A DNA stretch of 64,000 nt. Origin: Cololabis saira. Taxonomy: Eukaryota; Chordata; Actinopteri; Beloniformes; Belonidae. Numbering within the stretch: position 1 is the first letter of the stretch; each line of letters opens with the position of its first letter. Both the position numbers and the translations under genes were made by a program. The notes under the pieces were generated by a model, which was not told the DNA's origin, searched no databases, and was given only the letters and a program-made list of their open reading frames with translations. The stretch covers positions 6,245,847 to 6,309,846 of the forward strand of contig NC_084597.1 in the NCBI RefSeq assembly GCF_033807715.1, written 5' to 3'. Below are positions 1 through 11,381 of this stretch, piece by piece.

Positions 1-1859
1 TTTGAAATGTGTGATTGGGTGAACAGTCAGGCTTTGACCAAATGACCAGGCCGGATTTTGGACCTTCAACCGAAGCCTCCCTAAAGTTTTATGACACCTG
101 CCACATGGTCTGGAGAACAAAGGGAGCAATGGAAATTTCCACAGCCCAACTGTCTGTGTTCCCCTGAGGGGCGGACTGTACTTTTACAGTAGAGCCGCCT
201 GCAAGGACTGTGTGACATCAGAGAATCCTTAAATACCGGCGGCTCCCCAAAAGAACTCTCCTCTCTCTTCTGTACCTCGCCTTCAAGTTTGGGGCTTCAG
301 CTCCAGTTTTTTCGTCTCTTACCTTTTTGTTTTTTTCCTTTTTCCCTTTTCGCCCGTCCCTTTTTGCTCCCCGTGCAACGACCCGTTTTGAGTGGTCTCC
401 AGTCCCGACTTTGGCCCCTCACAATTCCGCTCTTGCACGCGGACAGCCGTGACTCTTTTGCCTCCAATTAGCGCCGCATCTGCCCCGGAGCGCCCCGCTG
501 GAGCGTGTCCCGTGCCCTCGCCATGGTAAAGGATTCCCCCGGAGCATCCCAACGCAGGGATTCGGGCCATCGGCCGCAAAGAGGAGCCGTTAGGGGTCAC
601 CAGCGCTGGTAAACGGGTTCGCCCCCGGTCCTGCAACGCCGCTTGTGTTCCTTTTTTCAGAGTCGGACGGAGTGAAACGGGAGCCACCCGGTCCGCTTAA
701 AACCGCAAACCGCGCCACGGATTGAAGTGCCTGAGAGCTTTAAAACCTCCCTTCCGAGGACGCTGCCACTTCCACTGGTCCGATTCCAAGTAAGAGGCAA
801 TTAGTGTCTGGGCAGATTTTAGTTTAAGAGCATTCTTGCGTGGTGTTTCATTTTGTTTATTGGGTTTCATATATTGTGTGACGCGTTGATTGTACTGTTT
901 CCGCCTGTCACGTGAGCTTTCACCGCCGAGTGATCGAACCACGGCTCCCGGTTGAATCTCGGGCGGGTGATCTCAATCCCGACCCGACTCCCGAGTGGGA
1001 CCCGTGGAACGATCCATCGAATCGGCCGTTAGAGCACACACCCGTTTGATTTTCACGGCCGTGGATGTGATCATCTGCAGCTGTGCATTTGTGTGATGCG
1101 TCGAGGATCCCGCAGGCAGGCCGGCGGTCGTCAGAGCGAGATCCGCTCCTCCTTCTCTCCTCTGATTAAAACGGTGATGCCTCAGACTCGTGTGGCGGTT
1201 CACCATTTTTACTCGTGGTCTGAGTTGCGTTGTCCGCCACTTTCCTTTCGGGCAGTAATGTGGTGTGGTCTGCCCTCCGGGAGGCGTGTTTGCGTAGCGT
1301 GATGTGGCCCTCCCTGTTGGCTAAATAAATACAACACTGAATTTTCACAAATGGAAACTTTATTGTTAAAAAAATAAAATATGAGTTGTATATAAATAAC
1401 ATTTATGCACTATTTAAGCCGGATCTACCCGGCGGATGCTGAACGCTGGCCCCGGAGCCACGCCGGGCGCCCGGGAGCAGCGCGCATCACCGCGGCTTTA
1501 ACGGGGGAATCTGACCGGTTCCGACCGGCCGGGACCGCAGGAACCCGCCTAGACTGGTAGCAGGGACTCCCGGGGACCGACCAGCGGAATTTCAGCCGGA
1601 TCTGCCCGGCGGATGCTGCGCGACGGGCGCCGCAACTCCACGGCGGGCGCACAGATCCGCTCCGGAGCGCATCCGCGGCGCATCTCCTGTTACCGGTGAT
1701 CAAACCGACAGATTTGCCTGAAAATCTCGGAGGGTGAAGCTGGTCCGACCTGGGACGGACCCCCGAGGACCCAGCTCCCATACCACCCGGGAACCTGGAT
1801 GATTTAACCCGGATCCGCGGCGCCACGGCGCCGCGTCCGACTGGCTGAAGGAAGACCGC
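1..1859. other. GC-rich unassigned region
   Basis: No convincing gene was recognised. The short open frames are in CpG-rich DNA and resemble no family I know. A TATA-like stretch lies near 229-236, followed by a pyrimidine-rich run, and an AATAAA lies at 1324-1329, so a decayed LTR or promoter region is possible. A 24-bp sequence (GCCGGATCT[A/G]CCCGGCGGATG core) occurs at 1418-1441 and again at 1595-1618. Confidence 0.3.
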
Positions 1860-2130
1860 TCCAGCAGCGGAGAGAGCTGGTTGTGGGCGTGGTTTCAGCA
1901 GCGGAGGCTGAACCTATGGAAATCTGCTCCCGTCGTGACGTCACGACGGGAGCAGATTCTAATCGGCTCAAAAAAAACCACGTGACACTGGGGGACTCAG
2001 TCCGGCGGGGGTCAGAGAGCTTGCAGAAATTCATGGTATTTTGTCTCCCCTGTGCTGGCAGGGTGAGGGGAGACCACTTTATATATGTTAAAACAAGAAA
2101 AAACGTGTTTTTCATAATAGGTCCCCTTTA
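1860..2130. repeat. Interspersed repeat with perfect CRE-centred palindrome
   Basis: The stretch beginning GTTGTGGGCGTGGTTTCAGC recurs at about 20171-20200. The right end (ATAGGTCCCCTTTAA) resembles the end of a repeat at 27200-27215. It contains a perfect 38-bp palindrome at 1921-1958, two 19-bp arms with no spacer, whose centre reads TGACGTCA, the consensus cAMP response element. It is probably a small non-autonomous element; class not assigned. Confidence 0.5.
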
Positions 2131-2396
2131 AGAAATAAGATCAAGCTATTAGATACAGCATACATAATTACATACATAATTGGATCTTATTTGATCCCAG
2201 GGCGACATCTGGGTGATGTCTTGCCAATGAGCAAATGCTCTCCGTGCGACGTCTTTACGATTTAGGTTTGGTTCGTCAGCAGGAGACCGACGGGCCGAGA
2301 AGGAGCGGGTTTGTGGACCTGAACACTGACCTTCAGAGCAGCAGCGTCCGCTTTAGTCCTGCTGCTGGAGTCCTGGCTCGGATCCCGGTCCATCTC

Positions 2397-2577
2397 CGGA
2401 CCCTGGTTCTGGTTCTGATCCCGGTCCTGGATCTGGTCCTGGTTCTGATCCTGGTCCTGGATCTGATCCTGGTTCTGATCCGGGTCCTGTATCTGATCCT
2501 GGTTCTGATCCCGGTCCTGGATCTGATCCTGGTTCTGATCCCGGTCCTGGATCTGATCCTGGTTCTGATCCGGGTCC
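2397..2577. repeat. 30-bp minisatellite (about 6 units)
   Basis: The unit is close to GGATCTGATCCTGGTTCTGA followed by TCCCGGTCCT. The inverted copy at about 50236-50310 has only two or three units, so copy number differs between the two blocks. Open frames on both strands (Pro-Gly-Ser-Glu or Asp-Gln-Asn-Gln repeats) follow from the unit length being a multiple of three. Confidence 0.85.
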
Positions 2578-2640
2578 ATCACCCTGGCTCGGATCCCGGT
2601 CTGTCTGCAAACCTCGGCTGTAAGAATATAAAAATATATA

Positions 2641-3109
2641 CTGTATTTTCTGGACTATAAGCCGCTACTTTTTCCATAGGTTTTCAACCGTGCAGCTTAT
2701 ACAAAGGTTATTCTATTCTGTGGATTTTTCTTCCACCACTTGGGGCGCTCTAACCGGAATTAGAATCAAAACTAAGACAAAATAAATGCAAAGAAGAATA
2801 CGCTACTTCTTCTTTAGCAGATAGAAGTAGGTAGAAGTAGATTTCAAACAGATAAATAAATACCGGTTATTTTCTCTTGGTTCTGTCCCGTTTTAATCAG
2901 CGAAGTTGCTGCCGTGTTAAAAGACACTGTTAGGAAGGGATCTATTTAGGTACAAACATGTACATCATTTACAGTTCAAAATCCTTCTGTACATGTAGTA
3001 AATATCTAATCTAACAACATAAATATCTGCGGCTTGCATATCTTTTTTTTTTTTAAATAGAGCGGATGCGGCTTGTATGCAGGTGCAGCTTATAGTCCAG
3101 AAAATACGG
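2641..3109. mobile_element. TA-flanked DNA transposon (Tc1/mariner-type target)
   Basis: Terminal inverted repeats begin CTGTATTTTCTGGACTATAA on the left and, read in reverse complement, CCGTATTTTCTGGACTATAA on the right. TA flanks both sides (2639-2640 and 3110-3111). The inverted paralogue at 50161-50195 carries the exact empty site with one TA, which proves the insertion and its limits. There is no coding capacity, so it is non-autonomous. Confidence 0.85.
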
Positions 3110-3139
3110 TATAAAAGAATATCAAAATATATATAAAAT

Positions 3140-3159
3140 AATAATAATACTAATAATAC

Positions 3160-3206
<47 letters not shown>

Positions 3207-3207
3207 T
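3140..3207. repeat. (AAT)n microsatellite
   Basis: An imperfect AAT/ACT run. The matching place in block X2 (about 50088-50150) is a longer (ATT)n run on the opposite strand. Confidence 0.95.
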
Positions 3208-3957
3208 AAAATATCAAAACTATCAAATTATGCTACCCCAGAAATATTGATTTAAAATGGATTTGTAGTATTTGATCCTTCAAAATACACGACCCATGAC
3301 ATGAATTGCATTACACTTTGTGAACATTATACGATGAAGAGGGAAAAAAACAATTCTATCCCTTTATTTGATATTCATTCCCCTTTCATTAACCAGGCAG
3401 GTCATTAAGAACACATTCTTGTTTACAATGACGGCCTGGCAAGAGACAAGAGACACTTGGGAGAAAAGGAAGTGGGCTAGGGAGTAAAACACAGTACAAT
3501 AGCTCTACAAAGGTAGAAAACCATTAGGTATCATGTTTTGTACACTTTAGTATGGGCAGTTTTCTTGGTTGGAATACAGTTTAAACAAGGACGCGGTTTT
3601 CTGTAAAACAGACATTTCCCCAGCGGAGCTGACACCCCACTTGCGAGAGGGTTTTGTGGACTGGAAGCAGCTGCGTCAGGCATGTTTGTCATGTTTTCTG
3701 CTTAAAAGTTTTTATAAGTCCGCTTTTCATGGGACAATACGGCCCACCAATTTTTGTCCTGGCCCACCCAAAAAAATATTTCTACCTACGCCACTGTGTT
3801 GTAGTATACAGGCTGAGAAATACTTAAAGAAACGCCCATCGGCGTCGCCAGACAGATTTTACTGGGGCACTTGCCCCAGTATTGATCTGCAGTGCCCCAG
3901 TAAAAATTTCACCAATAAAAAATTAATTTCGGAGTTTTAACTCCACATAGCATACAC

Positions 3958-4290
3958 CAGTGTTGTGCATGAACGCGTTCAATAATCCTTCTTATTTCAC
4001 CAGCGGGCGGCGCGCATATTTAAAATGCTCGACGAGCCCGGTGCAGCCTTTAGGAATGAAGGCTGATTTATGGTTCCGCGTCACACCAACGCGGAAGCTA
4101 CGGCGTAGGGTACGCGGCGTGCGGACCGTATGGTTCGCGTCGGCACGTACCTTACGCCTTAGTTCCCAGAAAGACCAAGAGGTCTGATTTCCCAGTAACA
4201 GGTAGACAAATTAATAATGCACCACAATGTTGGAGATTTACAGCCTCTGAATAAAGTTGAAACGCCACTCGGACAATACATGATTGTATT
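3958..4290. mobile_element. Fragment of hAT family with CAGTGTTGTGCA terminus
   Basis: The start, CAGTGTTGTGCATGAACGCG, is the reverse complement of the right terminus of the larger copy at 60358-61530. Further pieces (around 3985-4030 and 4225-4290) match its interior. The far end was not found, so this is a deletion derivative. Confidence 0.55.
4051..4165. mobile_element. CpG-rich TACGGCGTAGGG MITE (partial)
   Basis: Begins GGCTGATTTATGGTTCCGCG and continues into the TACGGCGTAGGGTACGCGGC core seen in about ten other places in the window. The right terminus is degraded. Class unproven; PIF/Harbinger-like is a guess. Confidence 0.6.
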
Positions 4291-4501
4291 CAGCAGGGAT
4301 CTCCAACCCTGTCCTGCATGTTCTACATGTTTCCTTGCATCATCACACCTGATTCTAATTAATGGTCCTATTTAGCTTGTCATCAAGGTCTTGACACTTC
4401 TGTTGATGACACAGCCACTTGTATCACGGTGTGCTGAAGCAGGGAAACATCTAAAACATGCAGGACAGGGGTGCCTCTAGGACCAGGGTTGGGAAACACT
4501 G
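4291..4501. mobile_element. Palindromic hAT-type MITE
   Basis: The ends are loosely inverted (GATCTCCAACCCTG on the left, CCAGGGTTGGGAAACACTG on the right) with an internal ACACCTGATTCTAATTAAT motif. Relatives are at 26682-26906 and 60536-60760. Confidence 0.6.
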
Positions 4502-4644
4502 ATTTAAAGCACCATTCAGCTTTTTTATTATAAATAAGTGCTAAAAAAGTTTTTGCTCGTGCGCTTCGCGCACTCGCATGAATTCTCTGTGCCCCAGCTG
4601 TGCCCCAGTACAGTCTTAAGTCTAGTGACGCCCCTGGAAACGCC

Positions 4645-5661
4645 TGTTACACCCACAGAGTGCAAGCTGACTCATAGGGTGACATATTTTAGAAAATCAT
4701 TTATTCTGAAAGAATAAATAAAAAACGGAAATGTGGGTGGGCTGATCGTCAGTGGCTTTTACTGGTCCCAGTGTTAACGGCCAACTGAACTTATTTGGAC
4801 CAATACAAATGACAATATAACAATAACAATATAATATCCAAATCACAGTATTATATAAAAATCTCAATATTTCAAAATACGCTAATAACAATACATTCAC
4901 TAAGTATTTCAATGTAAAATCAATAGGCTAATAGCATCACAATAAACATAAAATAGGTGGTTATGAATAAACGTAGGCTATTAAAAATGATCAATTCTAT
5001 ATTTATGTTATCTACCATTCTTATTATTATCTATAAAAAACAATGATATTATTCTCTTATGCCTTTAGTCACACAATTACATCAATAATATCAGGGGTGC
5101 AGATCCGATGTCAGGATTGGGGGGGGCACCAACGTGATTTTAATTTAAAATTTTTTGCCAATATGCAACTCATACCATGCCATAAATTGGTAAAAGCTCG
5201 CCAAAAAATACTGCACAGGGAATCAGTTATTGTTTATTTGTCCTAAACAGCCACCAGTGTGTGTCACTGCTTATATTCGTAAATCATCATTTTAAGGGTT
5301 TGGGGCATGTAGTGTCTACTCATCTCAAATTCTTCTCACCATCTTCCTTTTATCCTATGGGACTACTTTATGCACGATCAATTGATATATAGATGAAATA
5401 TGGAGCCCTAAACAAGTTGTTTAAACTAACTGATCATGTTTTAACACAGTTATGGTGGTAAACAGTTCTAAAAAAAAAAAAAGGACCCATTGCTAAGAGC
5501 ACAATAAACACAGCACAAGTTTACCCAACATCAAATGATTTACATAAATGTCCATGTTCGTTTTCATCTGTCATTTTCCAGGACTCCCTGGAAGAAGAGA
5601 TCCTGTATCTTAATAGGCTAACTCTTCTTGTCTGTATAAATCTTCTTATCTGTATCTAGAC
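4645..5661. other. AT-rich intergenic stretch
   Basis: No gene recognised. A short piece near 4741-4793 (GCTGATCGTCAGTGGCTTTT and following) matches the part of block X found at 7875-7945, 15470-15530 and 47925-47985, so a small X fragment lies here. The rest is AT-rich and unassigned. Confidence 0.45.
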
Positions 5662-5857
5662 CAGTACTGGAGTTGAGGGGGGATGAGGGGGGATGAGGGG
5701 GGATGGCATCGCCCCTGAAATAAAAACGGTCCAAATCATCCCCCCTGTAAAACTGCCATCCCTCCTTTCCATCCCTTATGTTATTTCATCAATGAATGTG
5801 GTTTTTCTGCTATTTCAACATTTAGAGTCATCACCAGAAAAATAACTTATTTGACCA

Positions 5858-6012
5858 TTTTCACCTGTTTCAAGTAGATTTTCACTTGAAATAAGTAGAA
5901 AAATCTGCCAGTGGGACAAGATTTATCTTCTTATTACAAGCAAAAAAATCTTGTTCCACTGGCAGATTTTTCTACTTATTTTAAGTGAAAATCTACTTGA
6001 AACAGGTGAAAA
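5858..6012. repeat. Long near-perfect hairpin inside hAT element
   Basis: Two arms of roughly 65-70 bp (CACCTGTTTCAAGTAGATTT... and its complement ending ...ACTTGAAACAGGTG) separated by a short AT-rich spacer. The same hairpin lies at about 63215-63365 in the sister element. The outer flanks also contain GCAGTG-type ends of a palindromic MITE. Confidence 0.75.
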
Positions 6013-6421
6013 CTGTTTTTCCAGTGATGAGTCTTTTTTTAAGTGTAATAAGATTTTTTTTACTAAAATGAGAAATTTTAACTAGAAATAAGACACATAT
6101 TCTTGTTAAGATTGTGAGTTTTTGCAGTGATCCATTTTACTTATCCTGTGAAGGACAGAGTCATATTGATAAGTTCAGAAAAGTGTTTTTTATTGTTGTG
6201 TTTTGATGTATTTGATGTAAGCCCAGTGGATATTTAAAGCTTACAGAAGGCTGCATTTAACTGCTGCTATGTCATTCCTGCAGTATTTCTGCAGCTGTTT
6301 TGGTCAGTGCTATTATTTGTAATATATTATATTATTTGTAATCAGCACAAATTATCTGTCCCCATATGATAAAATCCACCATCCCCCCTGATTTGTTTTT
6401 ACAACTCGAGTAGCCTACTGA

Positions 6422-7300
6422 CAGAGGTGGACAGAGTACTCGACCCCAGTACTTGAGTAAGTAGTACAAATACTACTGGTCAAAATTTACTCCGTTACAA
6501 GTTAAAGTAGCTCAGTCAAAATATTACTCGAGTAAGAGTAGAAAAGTACTTGCTTTTAAAGGTACTTAAGTATCCAAAAGTAAATGCTTTTAAATTTACT
6601 TTAAGTAAAAGTAAGAGTAAGAGTAAATTTCTTATTTTCCACATCAGTAAATTACTATATTTTTTCTAAATTAATTTAAGGATGTTTTAACTCTTGTTTC
6701 TGAGAATTAACTCTTTGAAACCAGTTGCACTGATGTGCTGCTTTTAGAACCACAATGTTATATAAAACCTGCAGAAACACCAAAAACAAATCAAATGAAT
6801 GGGATCATAAGAGGACAGCAGATGATGCAGATGATGCAGAGTTTATTAACAATCATGAACTGAAACCAAATGAACTTGCACCATCCAACTAAGTCTGGAT
6901 CCCCCTCAAAGACCACTGTTTGACAAAAAACTACATCTCTGCTTTCAATAACTCAATGTTGAAGTCACTTAACTTTACAGGAAGGACATGTACCAGTACA
7001 ATATAGCAATATAGAGCATAACAAACTGTCTCCCAATGTCTGTCTTGGCTGTCTCCCAATATCCGTCTAAAAATAGGATTTTAGGGAAGAAGAAAAAAGA
7101 GCAGCCCTGAAAGTAACGAGTACTTTTCAGCCTTCCTAGAAATTTACTCGAGTAAAAGTAAAAATATTTGTCTTGGAAATGTATTCAAGTAAGAGTAATA
7201 AGTACCAAAGAAATCTAATACTCAAGTAAAGTACAAATCCTCTGGATATGTACTTAAGTACAGTACTCAAGTAAATTTACTCCGTTACTGTCCACCACTG
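6422..7300. mobile_element. hAT non-autonomous element, 879 bp
   Basis: Termini CAGAGGTGGACAGAGTACTC and ...ACTGTCCACCACTG, with a perfect 8-bp target duplication CCTACTGA at 6414-6421 and 7301-7308. The sub-terminal regions are full of ACTCAAGTA/TACTTGAGT repeats on both strands. No transposase. The same family is at 27217-28311, and a related family is at 10232-10985. Confidence 0.9.
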
Positions 7301-7439
7301 CCTACTGATCTAGAGTCTAGACAACTCATGGATAATACAACTTGACAATAAATTTATATTCATTCATTTATATAGTCATTCATTTAGAGAAGAGACAACA
7401 AAATCATGAAAATGATCAACAAAATGTACCCTTGTTGCC

Positions 7440-8830
7440 CTAATCTCTGTCCCATTTATCCTCTTTGTTAACATGTGACTACAGCCTGCGCGCTGCCTGG
7501 TTGCCGTGGCAACGGTAAACTACAGCTGCTAATCAGCTGGCAGGAAATTAATAACTGTTAGGAGTAAAAATCAATAAAACACAGAAAATATAAACAACAA
7601 AACACTCTAAAATTATATCGTACTCATATGTATCAGTTGAGTCAGGCAAACGTTACATCCGACTCCGATTGACAGTTGTAACATTAATTTAACCACAACC
7701 AACTCACCGTAACCGGCGAGCTGCTGCAAACTCGTCCCGGTTTAGGAAACCAAACCAGTACAAAAACCGCTGACAGAATACACGTTATAATGCGACAGTA
7801 CACTAAATAAAAAGCTAACAATATTGACCAACTGTAGTAATGTTTATATAACATTTACCCACCTGAAAGAAGTCGGTTGATCGTCAGTGGCTTTTACTGC
7901 AACCAGTGTTAATATATAATAATATATATTATAACGGCCAACTGAAGAATTCAGCGCAGCCACAGCTTTTATACCCCAGCTGGTCTCGAGCCTTTTATAC
8001 TAAAAAAATAAAATAAGAAATGCTTAACATTGAATCGGGGTGTCTGTAAATATGCAATATAAGAGCTATGTGTATAAAATAACATATTTAAGTGAGCAGG
8101 CAATTATATCTATTGTAGCGGCCCGCTTTGCGGAGCCTTTAAGTATATCCTACGTGAAAAATAAAATAAAATTAAAATAAATAAAATTAAAATGAATAAA
8201 ATTAAAATGAATAAAATAAAAATAAAATACCCTACGTGCCACACTACTACTGCTGTTGTTATTGTTGTTACAGTATGTTTGTTTTATAAAGGGGAGGCAT
8301 TTTCATAAGCCTTTTTGGCTTCCATCTCTCCTGCACAATGCTTCATTTGACCATTGTTTTTACTGTTTGTTCTGTTTTATGTGCAAATAAACTAAACTAA
8401 ACTAAACTTTGATTATTACATTACTTTTCATTCAAAGTAAGTTTTTAAAAAGAAATGTAACTTTGTCAGAGAAAGCTAACTGAAAGGGTAAACAGCCTGA
8501 CATCTAGCAGCATCTTTTGTGCCCCAGTGCCACATGTCTCCATCCTGCTCCTGCAGCATTAGTTTTTCCCCTATTATAATCTAATCATTTTAAAAAAGCA
8601 TTCTTGTTCCTCTCCTAACTGAGTTGGCACTAGCCTCGCACATCTGTATGACCCGTCAGCGAATAACAGAGAAACATGAGTGACATGACAAATTAAAAGA
8701 GAATTTTATTTATTTTGTATTTTTTATTCATTTTCTAGTGTGGGATATTTTATTTTGTTTTAATTGTATTTATTATTATTATTTATTGCTGCTTATTATC
8801 TGTAGCGGCTAAGCACAAAACTTAAAGCCA
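7440..8830. repeat. Block X0, proximal part
   Basis: Present reverse-complemented at about 46200-48405 (X2), and its 8830-7860 half at about 14590-15530 (X1), just upstream of the class I gene. Read on the - strand it holds two TATAAAAG-like boxes, at about 7965 and 7993. No open frame of note is present. It may be a duplicated promoter region or an old element; the sequence does not settle this. Confidence 0.8.
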
Positions 8831-9183
8831 CTAAGGGGCTGCATAGACAGGCTAGATTTAATTGACGCGCCTGCTCTACTGAACTTTGTGTCTGATGAAA
8901 CAAATGACCTTTACGATTCACTTCTTTTGTGATGTTCATTTATTGATCACCTTTTCACCACTACCCAACAAAGTGACAGAGCGGAGCAGAGCAGAGCGGA
9001 GCGTAGCGGTCAAAAAACTATATGCTCCTCCGTCTAGCAACACCTGCCAGCTGATTGCAAGCTCTCACCTTTACACCAATTACAAGGAGGAAGTGAGGAC
9101 ACCTACTGGCCCAATTTGGTATCATACAAACACACACCCACATAGAAATGGCTCCTAAAATTATTATTATTATGATTATGATG
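8831..9183. other. Unassigned stretch between blocks X0 and Y1
   Basis: No gene recognised. Includes a GAGCGGAGCAGAGCAGAGCG purine run near 8980-9005. The 90-residue open frame at 8886-9158 has no recognisable domain and is not called. Confidence 0.35.
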
Positions 9184-9231
<48 letters not shown>

Positions 9232-9558
9232 AACTTTCAATTTATCCTGAACCCCTTTGTACTTGTTAATATGATTTCCCTCCCTTATTTATTAATTCAA
9301 TACAAATTTTTCATTCATTTGTTTATTTTTCTCTCATTCTTTTTTATTTATTTATTCATATATTTAAGTATTGTCTTCCTTTCCCTTTATGCAATCTCAA
9401 TTAATAACAGGTGTAATTGTTCTATCAATCTGATGTACTTATGTTTCCTTCTGAGTTTGTCATTGACTCAGTGTTAAATAAAGTTTTCAAAACAACCCAG
9501 TCTACGTTTGTGGACAATGAAAAGAGAGTGTGGTGCTGATATATATGTATATGTATTG

Positions 9559-9692
<134 letters not shown>

Positions 9693-9818
9693 TGCTGAGT
9701 CCAGGGAGCAGCTCGGTTCCTGGTGCAGTTCTGGTTCGGGACGGCGGGAGCTGCTCCAGCTGCAGGAACAGAGGAAGGAGTGATGCTGCTCCATCACCGA
9801 CGCTGAAGCAGCAGCAGC

Positions 9819-9960
9819 TGAAGCGGTGGGGGCGGGGCTTCTTCATGTGACCCTGATGACGTCGGAAGCGGTGGGGGCGGGGCTTCTTCATGTGACCCTG
9901 ATCAGAGCGATCGCTCTGACCCTGATGAAGTCTGAAGCGGTGGGGGCGGGGCTTCACTGC
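9819..9960. repeat. Short tandem array of about 45-bp GC-rich units
   Basis: Three units containing GAAGCGGTGGGGGCGGGGCT followed by TCATGTGACCCTGATGA. The same array with small changes is at 35532-35645 in Y2. Confidence 0.8.
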
Positions 9961-10231
9961 TTCATTCAGACCGAGTCAGCTGACTGCTCCGCCTGGAAAC
10001 TCCAAGCTTTATTTAAATTGAAGCAACAACAAAACAGAGAGATATTATTAGCGGCTACACTCGTCTCCCTCGTACTGGGAGACCAAACAATAAAAGACTA
10101 AAACACGGCAAAATCACACATATGAAATACATAAATCCACAGTTAGTGAAGGAAACCTCCAAAAATGTATTCATTTTTTTAATAATCTTTTTATTGGTAT
10201 TTTTAGGCAGTAACAAAATGGTACAAACACA

Positions 10232-10985
10232 CAGAGGTGGGTAGAGTAGCCAAAATTTGTACTCAAGTAAAAGTACTGTTACTTCAGAATAATATGACTC
10301 AAGTAGAAGTAAAGAGTAGTCATCCAAATAATTACTTGAGTAAAAGTAAAAAGGTACTTGGTGAAAAAACTACTCAAGTACTGAGTAACTGTTGAGTAAC
10401 GTCTGATTTATGTTTTTAACACAACCATTCAAACAGACAAAAGTACAAAATAATCATCTTCAGGCAAATTAAATCAATAAAATAATAAAATAAATTAAAA
10501 TTAATAAAAAAATAGCTTAAACTAAAATAATCTTAAAGTAAATTAAAGTAATTTAATAAATAATAAAACAAATACAATAACAGAATAAAAAAATTAATTA
10601 AGCTCAAGTAGCACAAAATTTCATGCTTTTGTACTTTTCTCTTTTAACCAGGCAGAACTAGAACAACATGAACTCATATAAACTATGCGTGTGTTTGAGT
10701 CTGTGTAAATGTGACAAAACATGCAAAAACAATAATTTTTCCCAAAGAATCACCCAGTGATGTCATGAGATTGACGCGTACGTGGATAAAAGGGATAAAA
10801 GAAAAGTAACAGCTCAACGTAGCCTAATGTAGCGGAGTAAGAGTAACAGTTTCTTCTTCACAAATCTACTCAAGTAAAAGTAAAAAGTATAGTGATTCAA
10901 AACTACTCCTAAAAGTACAACATTTCCCAAAACTTACTCAAGTAAATGTAACGGAGTAAATGTAACTCGTTACTACCCACCTCTG
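10232..10985. mobile_element. hAT non-autonomous element, 754 bp
   Basis: Termini CAGAGGTGGGTAGAGTAGCC and ...TTACTACCCACCTCTG, with a perfect 8-bp target duplication CAAACACA at 10224-10231 and 10986-10993. Internal ACTCAAGTA repeats; no transposase. The same insertion with the same duplication is in Y2 (35915-36384). Confidence 0.9.
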
Positions 10986-11381
10986 CAAACACAGATATCA
11001 AAACCAACCCTATCAAGTATTATTTGCCTGTAGGAACAAAAAAAGGCAACTGAGGCCGCTTGCTGACGCGTCACTCAAAAAAGGGAAAATAAAAGTCCGT
11101 TGAATTGGTTCTTAAAGTGATCCAGGTTTATTGTAACAAAAAGATCAAAAGGCAGCAATCAATTATTATAATGCAAAAATAAAATGAATAAACAAACAAT
11201 GAATATTTGTGTGGCTGAAGCAAAACGGTGACGGTCAACAAAAATCAGCCTAAATGAACACTTTCCTTTGTCTTCCACCCGCCACCACACAATCAAACCA
11301 ACCAACCAACAAATTAAAGCCACACCTATAAGCCCCAACGTGATGATGACGTAACATAAGTATAATTTCTATAATTTAAAC

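Larger units (their letters stand above)
2165..3765. repeat. Block X0, distal part (inverted copy of 49545-50520)
   Basis: The sequence from the GATC-rich minisatellite through the AAT run to the segment at 3569-3760 is found reverse-complemented at about 49545-50520, in the same relative order. X0 has one extra insertion (2641-3109) and more minisatellite units. The open frames in both copies are by-products of the repeat array and are not called as genes. Confidence 0.8.
3837..4636. mobile_element. hAT-like element, 800 bp, with nested insertions
   Basis: The ends read CATCGGCGTCGCCAGAC on the left and GTCTAGTGACGCCCCTG on the right, which are imperfect inverted repeats. A perfect 8-bp target duplication, GAAACGCC, flanks it at 3829-3836 and 4637-4644. 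The interior is largely other repeats. No transposase remains. Confidence 0.75.
5662..7307. mobile_element. hAT-like element interrupted by a second hAT
   Basis: The left end, CAGTACTGGAGTTGAG, and most of the interior are the inverted equivalent of the element at 62800-63551. The right end (CAACTCGAGTAG...CTG) is split by the insertion at 6422-7300. The outer target duplication is ATCTAGAC (5654-5661) against ATCTAGAG (7308-7315), one mismatch. No coding sequence is left. Confidence 0.7.

Noticed and set aside
319..687. 122-residue - strand frame near the left edge
   Set aside because: GC-rich DNA, no domain, no supporting splice or poly(A) signals in that direction.
2235..2660. Open frames with Asp-Gln-Asn or Val-Leu-Ile repeats, also at 50083-50472
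   Set aside because: Products of the 30-bp GATCC minisatellite and the neighbouring ATT run; the unit number differs between copies.
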